Of a DNA stretch of 9,636 bases, positions 7,158-9,636 are shown piece after piece. Position 1 is the stretch's first letter. Each line of letters begins with the position of its first letter. Under the pieces are notes generated by a model. That model saw only the letters and a list, made by a program, of their open reading frames with translations. It had not been told where the DNA came from and did not search any database. The translations under genes and the position numbers were made by a program. Origin of the DNA: an uncultured Eubacteriales bacterium (GTDB lineage Bacteria; Bacillota; Clostridia; UMGS1840); the NCBI GenBank assembly GCA_900555525.1, contig USLP01000030.1:1-9636 (forward strand). Direction: 5' to 3'.

Positions 7158-7186
7158 GACCGCTGACTTATATTTTGTCAGCGGTC
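7158..7186. terminator. Hairpin, terminator of the minus-strand glycoside hydrolase
   Basis: A perfect 10-base stem (GACCGCTGAC at 7158-7167 with GTCAGCGGTC at 7177-7186) has a 9-base loop. On the minus strand it is followed by a run of T (complement of 7151-7156), the usual intrinsic terminator form for the gene ending at 7222. On the plus strand the hairpin has no T run of its own, but it may assist the hairpin behind it. Confidence 0.8.
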
Positions 7187-7188
7187 TG

Positions 7189-7220
7189 ACGAGAGACTTT
7201 TTAAGCCTCTCGTTTTGCAT
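7189..7220 (+). terminator. Second hairpin, terminator of galM
   Basis: ACGAGAG at 7189-7195 pairs with CTCTCGT at 7207-7213; inside, after one A-C mismatch, CTT (7197-7199) pairs with AAG (7203-7205) around a TTT loop. It is followed by TTTGCATTTT on the plus strand, so it can act as an intrinsic terminator for galM. Confidence 0.65.
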
Positions 7221-7221
7221 T

Positions 7222-8718
7222 TTATAAGCTGTTCATTAATTTTACGGCGGCAGGGTTCATTTCTTTGTTTTTAAGTAAAAGCTGATTGAGAATGAATTTG
7301 CCCTTGCCGAATTTTACTTCGCCTATAGCGGTTGTCTTGTGCCATTCGCCGTCCGTTCTGTTTGCGGACGAAACGATATTCGTTATTCCGTATCCCTCAA
7401 TTGTTGCTTCAATTATAGGAGCCAGCCTTTGAAGCTCGGAATCATAGAAATATCTTAAATCGTTGGGCTTGAAATCCTTGACGGCTTCGTGCCCCGTATC
7501 GCGTGAAACGCAGTAGAGCGCTCCCATTTGACAGTCCGAAACGGTGTATGACGTATCGCCGACCTTATAATCTCCCGCTTGCGTCGGTGCGATTATAATT
7601 TTTGCTCCGTTTTTAACCTCGCTGTCATATTTTTCTCTGTTTTTGTCATATTCGCCGTATGAAATCTGATTAAACGGCTTTAATTCCTCTTTCGCCCAAA
7701 TTTCAAATTCCTCCTGCGCATAGTGCTTAACCTCGCCGTCCTTTATTGCGGCGCAGTATACGGTTATCTTCGTTCTGTCTGCCGTTTTCGGCGCTTTAAA
7801 TTCGATAAAGCCGATGAAGTCGTCCTTCGTTTCGGTTGTTCTTCCCGAATAAATCGTCTTGCCGTCAGCCGTAACCTCATAAACTACCTCGTCGGGTCTG
7901 CCGATGTCGCTTAAAACATAGCTTTCAAGCTTGATATTCTCATCTTGGAAGAATGTGAAACGGTCGCTTCTGATTGAACAGAAAACGGGCGACAGACAAT
8001 CTCGGTATGCGAAAAAGGCAGGCTTCGGATTTCTTCTGCAATCCATAATGGTTTTCATCCAGCCGCTTGGCCATGCGTCTATGAAAAGATGTATCGCAAA
8101 CGTGTTAACGTATGAATTTCTGCGCAGGGCAGAGGTCATTATTTTTGTGGCAAACGCTTGATAACGATGGCTTTCCTTTACCCAGTTTTCCATGCTGTCG
8201 GGTGTTTCGTAGAAGAAATAATGGAACGGTCCCGTCTGCGCCTTTAAAATATTGTTCGGGTCAAACGGCTCTTTTAGCCATTTTTTGGGATATTCCTCAC
8301 GCATAACCTCGCAGAAGTCAAGCCCCTCCGCGCCAAATTCACCGCAGCCGCAATGCCAGCCCGGCATAACGTCAAGCCAGTAGCCCTTATGAAGCTTGCC
8401 CATATCGATACCGTGTCCGTTATACCACATCGTGTAGCAATGATTATCGGGCATAAGCTTGCTTGGCGGATCATAATCTCCGTCAACGTGCTTGATAACC
8501 CTGTCGGGATTGTGCATATGTATAATATCGTCCGCCGCCGAAAAGAAATTCATCAGCGTTTTTCTGTCTATCATTCTGTGCGGCATATTGTTCGCATTCG
8601 GGAACGGCTCGTTTATGTACGTGTCAACAATACAGCAGGGATGACTGCGCACAAGCTTTTCCATTTCCTCCGCCTGCTTTAAAGCCTCGGCATATTTGTT
8701 GATGCGATAGGTTTTCAT
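7222..8718 (-). CDS. Clan GH-A glycoside hydrolase (GH2-like beta-galactosidase type), 5'-truncated
   Basis: The 498-aa frame is the C-terminal part of a larger hydrolase that cleaves terminal beta-linked sugars. Residues 1-244 are the second half of a TIM barrel: RSHPCCIVDTYINEP carries the expected acid/base Glu37 (Asn-Glu pair at the end of strand 4), HCGCGEFGAEG carries the likely nucleophile Glu127 (end of strand 7), and DAWPSGWMKTI...NPKPAFFAYRD closes the barrel. Residues about 250-345 look like an Ig-like beta-sandwich, and 365-498 resemble the GATase-like C-terminal domain, ending GKGKFILNQLLLKN. Missing are the jelly-roll and Ig-like domains and barrel strands 1-3 found in family members, several hundred residues. 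The ATG at 8716-8718 has no ribosome site and the frame meets a stop at 8731-8733, where base composition also changes. This is therefore a gene cut by the junction, not a natural start. Family assignment to GH2 is probable, not proven. Confidence 0.8.
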   Translation of the reverse strand: MKTYRINKYAEALKQAEEMEKLVRSHPCCIVDTYINEPFPNANNMPHRMIDRKTLMNFFSAADDIIHMHNPDRVIKHVDGDYDPPSKLMPDNHCYTMWYNGHGIDMGKLHKGYWLDVMPGWHCGCGEFGAEGLDFCEVMREEYPKKWLKEPFDPNNILKAQTGPFHYFFYETPDSMENWVKESHRYQAFATKIMTSALRRNSYVNTFAIHLFIDAWPSGWMKTIMDCRRNPKPAFFAYRDCLSPVFCSIRSDRFTFFQDENIKLESYVLSDIGRPDEVVYEVTADGKTIYSGRTTETKDDFIGFIEFKAPKTADRTKITVYCAAIKDGEVKHYAQEEFEIWAKEELKPFNQISYGEYDKNREKYDSEVKNGAKIIIAPTQAGDYKVGDTSYTVSDCQMGALYCVSRDTGHEAVKDFKPNDLRYFYDSELQRLAPIIEATIEGYGITNIVSSANRTDGEWHKTTAIGEVKFGKGKFILNQLLLKNKEMNPAAVKLMNSL

Positions 8719-8735
8719 TGTATTTCGGATTTAGG
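8715..8735. other. Composition junction: clostridial DNA to GC-rich DNA
   Basis: Left of this point the DNA is AT-rich with clostridial codon use; right of it GC-rich codons (CGC, CGG, GCG, CTC) dominate. The glycoside hydrolase gene loses its 5' half exactly here. The 11-mer TATTTCGGATT at 8721-8731 occurs again at 9328-9338. No integrase, insertion sequence or attachment site is seen. Confidence 0.65.
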
Positions 8736-9257
8736 GTTCGTTTCTTCTTCGACGATTTGGAACTTGTCGGGATTCCAGCCCTTTGCGAACAGCGCGGCCT
8801 GCGCGTCGAGGACGCTCGGAAAGATGCGGCGCCTCTGCCGCGAAAAAGAGATGTATCCGACATAAATACGCCGCACAGGGCTTCTTTGATATTCGAGGTG
8901 GCAGCGGCACGGAACGGGCCGATAGTGCAGGAAGCCCCGCATGCGCAGCAGCAGGCCACGTTCGTACTCCTTGTCCTCGCGGCAGCGTTCCCACGCCTCG
9001 TATTTGTCGATGCCGTCGGTCAGCAGCGTGTAACCCACAGCCCGGTCATAGCGGGTTCGGCCCTGCCAAAGGCCCTTGAAAAAAAGCGACAGCAGTTCCA
9101 GTTCGAGCGTCGGACGGCCTTTCGTGCGCAGCGTTTCTGTCAGGGATACGACCTCGTCGTAACGGAAGTCGAGCGGGCGGATGTTGTTCGCCGCCATGCG
9201 CACCATCACCCGTAGGTCCGAAGTAATGGTGATACGTGTTATAATCTGATAGCTCAT
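8715..9257 (-). CDS. Hypothetical protein of probable Bacteroidales origin, 180 aa
   Basis: I do not recognise a named family. The ATG at 9255-9257 (MSYQIITRITITSDLRVMVR) is preferred; the frame also allows a TTG four codons upstream, but that sits against the terminator hairpin. The protein is basic and Arg-rich, without signal peptide or membrane segments. The middle (AVGYTLLTDGIDKYEAWERC, then REDKEYERGLLLRMRGFLHY) is helical and charged, and the region after it has a Cys pair (PCRCHLEYQRSP) and the stretch RRRIFPSVLDAQAALFAKGW. The style, and the lack of a Shine-Dalgarno site, recall small accessory proteins of Bacteroidales mobile elements; that is from memory. The last residues (about NPKSEIQ) run into the junction, so the true C-terminus is uncertain; the stop at 8715-8717 may come from the other sequence. 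Confidence 0.7.
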   Translation of the reverse strand: MSYQIITRITITSDLRVMVRMAANNIRPLDFRYDEVVSLTETLRTKGRPTLELELLSLFFKGLWQGRTRYDRAVGYTLLTDGIDKYEAWERCREDKEYERGLLLRMRGFLHYRPVPCRCHLEYQRSPVRRIYVGYISFSRQRRRIFPSVLDAQAALFAKGWNPDKFQIVEEETNPKSEIQ

Positions 9258-9267
9258 AATGATATGC

Positions 9268-9299
9268 AATTAAAAGACCGCAGCTTTAGGGCTGCGGCC
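9268..9299 (-). terminator. GC-rich hairpin terminator between the two right-hand genes
   Basis: CCGCAGC at 9278-9284 pairs with GCTGCGG at 9291-9297 around a 6-base loop. On the minus strand it is followed by TCTTTTAATT, an intrinsic terminator layout, placed 30 bases after the stop of the gene ending at 9327 and just before the start at 9257. The gene at 8715-9257 would then need its own promoter, or partial read-through. Confidence 0.6.
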
Positions 9300-9326
9300 T
9301 GATTTGACAATACGTGAAGTGTCGTG

Positions 9327-9636
9327 TTATTTCGGATTGGTCGTGTCCCGGAGCTTCAATCCGAAATCGCCGCAGGCCGTACGCAGATCTTCGCTGAACT
9401 TGCTGCTCTCGCAATAATAATCACCCATCCGTCCGGCCAACTCCTGCAGATCGCTGTCCGTAATCGTCGCAGTATCGTATCCGTGTCTTTCGAGTACCGC
9501 ACGGTTCAGAAAGGCGATGTCGAACTCCGCATTCGGATCGTCCTTGCTCGGAACGCTTCGCAGTTTCTCGTCGGTGAATCGGTAAATCTCGTCGAGGTAT
9601 TCCTTCTCCGTCCAGTCCGTATCCTCATGCTGCCGG
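9327..9636 (-). CDS. Hypothetical protein of probable Bacteroidales origin, C-terminal part (runs off right edge)
   Basis: The minus-strand frame is open from the window edge to the TAA at 9327-9329 and encodes 102 residues; the start is outside. It reads HEDTDWTEKEYLDEIYRFTD, EKLRSVPSKDDPNAEFDIAF, a helical part LQELAGRMGDYYCESSKF, and ends GLKLRDTTNPK. It is acidic, soluble-looking and helical. I know no family name. Codon use is GC-rich like its neighbour at 8715-9257 and unlike the clostridial genes on the left. Small acidic proteins of this sort are common in Bacteroidales mobile elements, which is an inference, not a match. A run of 102 open codons with biased third positions supports it as a real gene. 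Confidence 0.65.
   Translation of the reverse strand, partial: RQHEDTDWTEKEYLDEIYRFTDEKLRSVPSKDDPNAEFDIAFLNRAVLERHGYDTATITDSDLQELAGRMGDYYCESSKFSEDLRTACGDFGLKLRDTTNPK

Noticed and set aside
8715..8718. ATGA stop-start overlap as evidence that the 180-aa gene and the hydrolase form a natural operon.
   Set aside because: The two genes differ sharply in composition, and the hydrolase lacks half its catalytic domain at this point, so the overlap is most likely a coincidence created by the junction.
8718..9215. Plus-strand open frames of 165 and 98 codons in the GC-rich right end.
   Set aside because: They are opposite the minus-strand 180-aa gene and result from scarcity of stops in GC-rich DNA; their low-complexity Ala/Arg-rich translation supports that.
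1..9636. CRISPR arrays, tRNA or rRNA genes, transposases, toxin-antitoxin or defence modules.
   Set aside because: I looked for repeats with spacers, tRNA-like cloverleaf ends, transposase motifs and small paired genes, and found none that I could support.

Overview
The window looks like a stretch of chromosome from a spore-forming, low-GC Clostridia-type bacterium (Bacillota), joined near position 8720 to about 0.9 kb of clearly GC-richer DNA of a different character, most like Bacteroidales accessory or conjugative-element DNA. The clostridial part shows AT-rich intergenic DNA, strong AGGAGG-type ribosome binding sites, consensus sigma-A promoters and a spore-germinant receptor operon. The right end lacks Shine-Dalgarno sequences and uses GC-rich codons. 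No assembly evidence is available here, so the join may be a chimeric metagenomic contig or a real insertion; a chimera is more likely.

Layout, left to right. On the minus strand, 1-367 is the start of asparaginyl-tRNA synthetase (asnS), running off the left edge. Divergent from it is a germinant-receptor operon in the order A-C-B: a GerA-family membrane subunit broken by one frameshift (537-1718 plus 1703-1978), a short GerC-type lipoprotein (1984-2874) and a GerB-type permease-like subunit (2878-3975). Converging on gerB, with a 29-base 3' overlap, is a three-gene minus-strand operon transcribed from about 6005: a 190-residue protein of unknown function (5394-5966), a sugar-phosphate nucleotidyltransferase (4653-5393) and RadC (3947-4678). 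Divergent from that operon is an aldose 1-epimerase (galM-like, 6109-7149). The intergenic region 5967-6108 carries two textbook sigma-A promoters back to back, whose -35 boxes form a perfect 12-base inverted repeat.

After galM there are two tandem hairpins that can terminate both strands, then a minus-strand glycoside hydrolase (7222-8718). It keeps the two catalytic carboxylates and the C-terminal accessory domains, but lacks the N-terminal domains and the first half of the barrel. Its missing 5' part coincides with the composition change, so the junction cuts the gene. Beyond the junction lie two minus-strand genes of unknown function (8715-9257, and a 3' partial at 9327-9636) with a GC-rich hairpin terminator between them.

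Functionally the clostridial part is ordinary: translation, germination sensing, sugar-nucleotide activation and sugar catabolism. I did not find a convincing undescribed system. The observations most worth checking are the junction, the gerA frameshift and the symmetrical divergent promoter.
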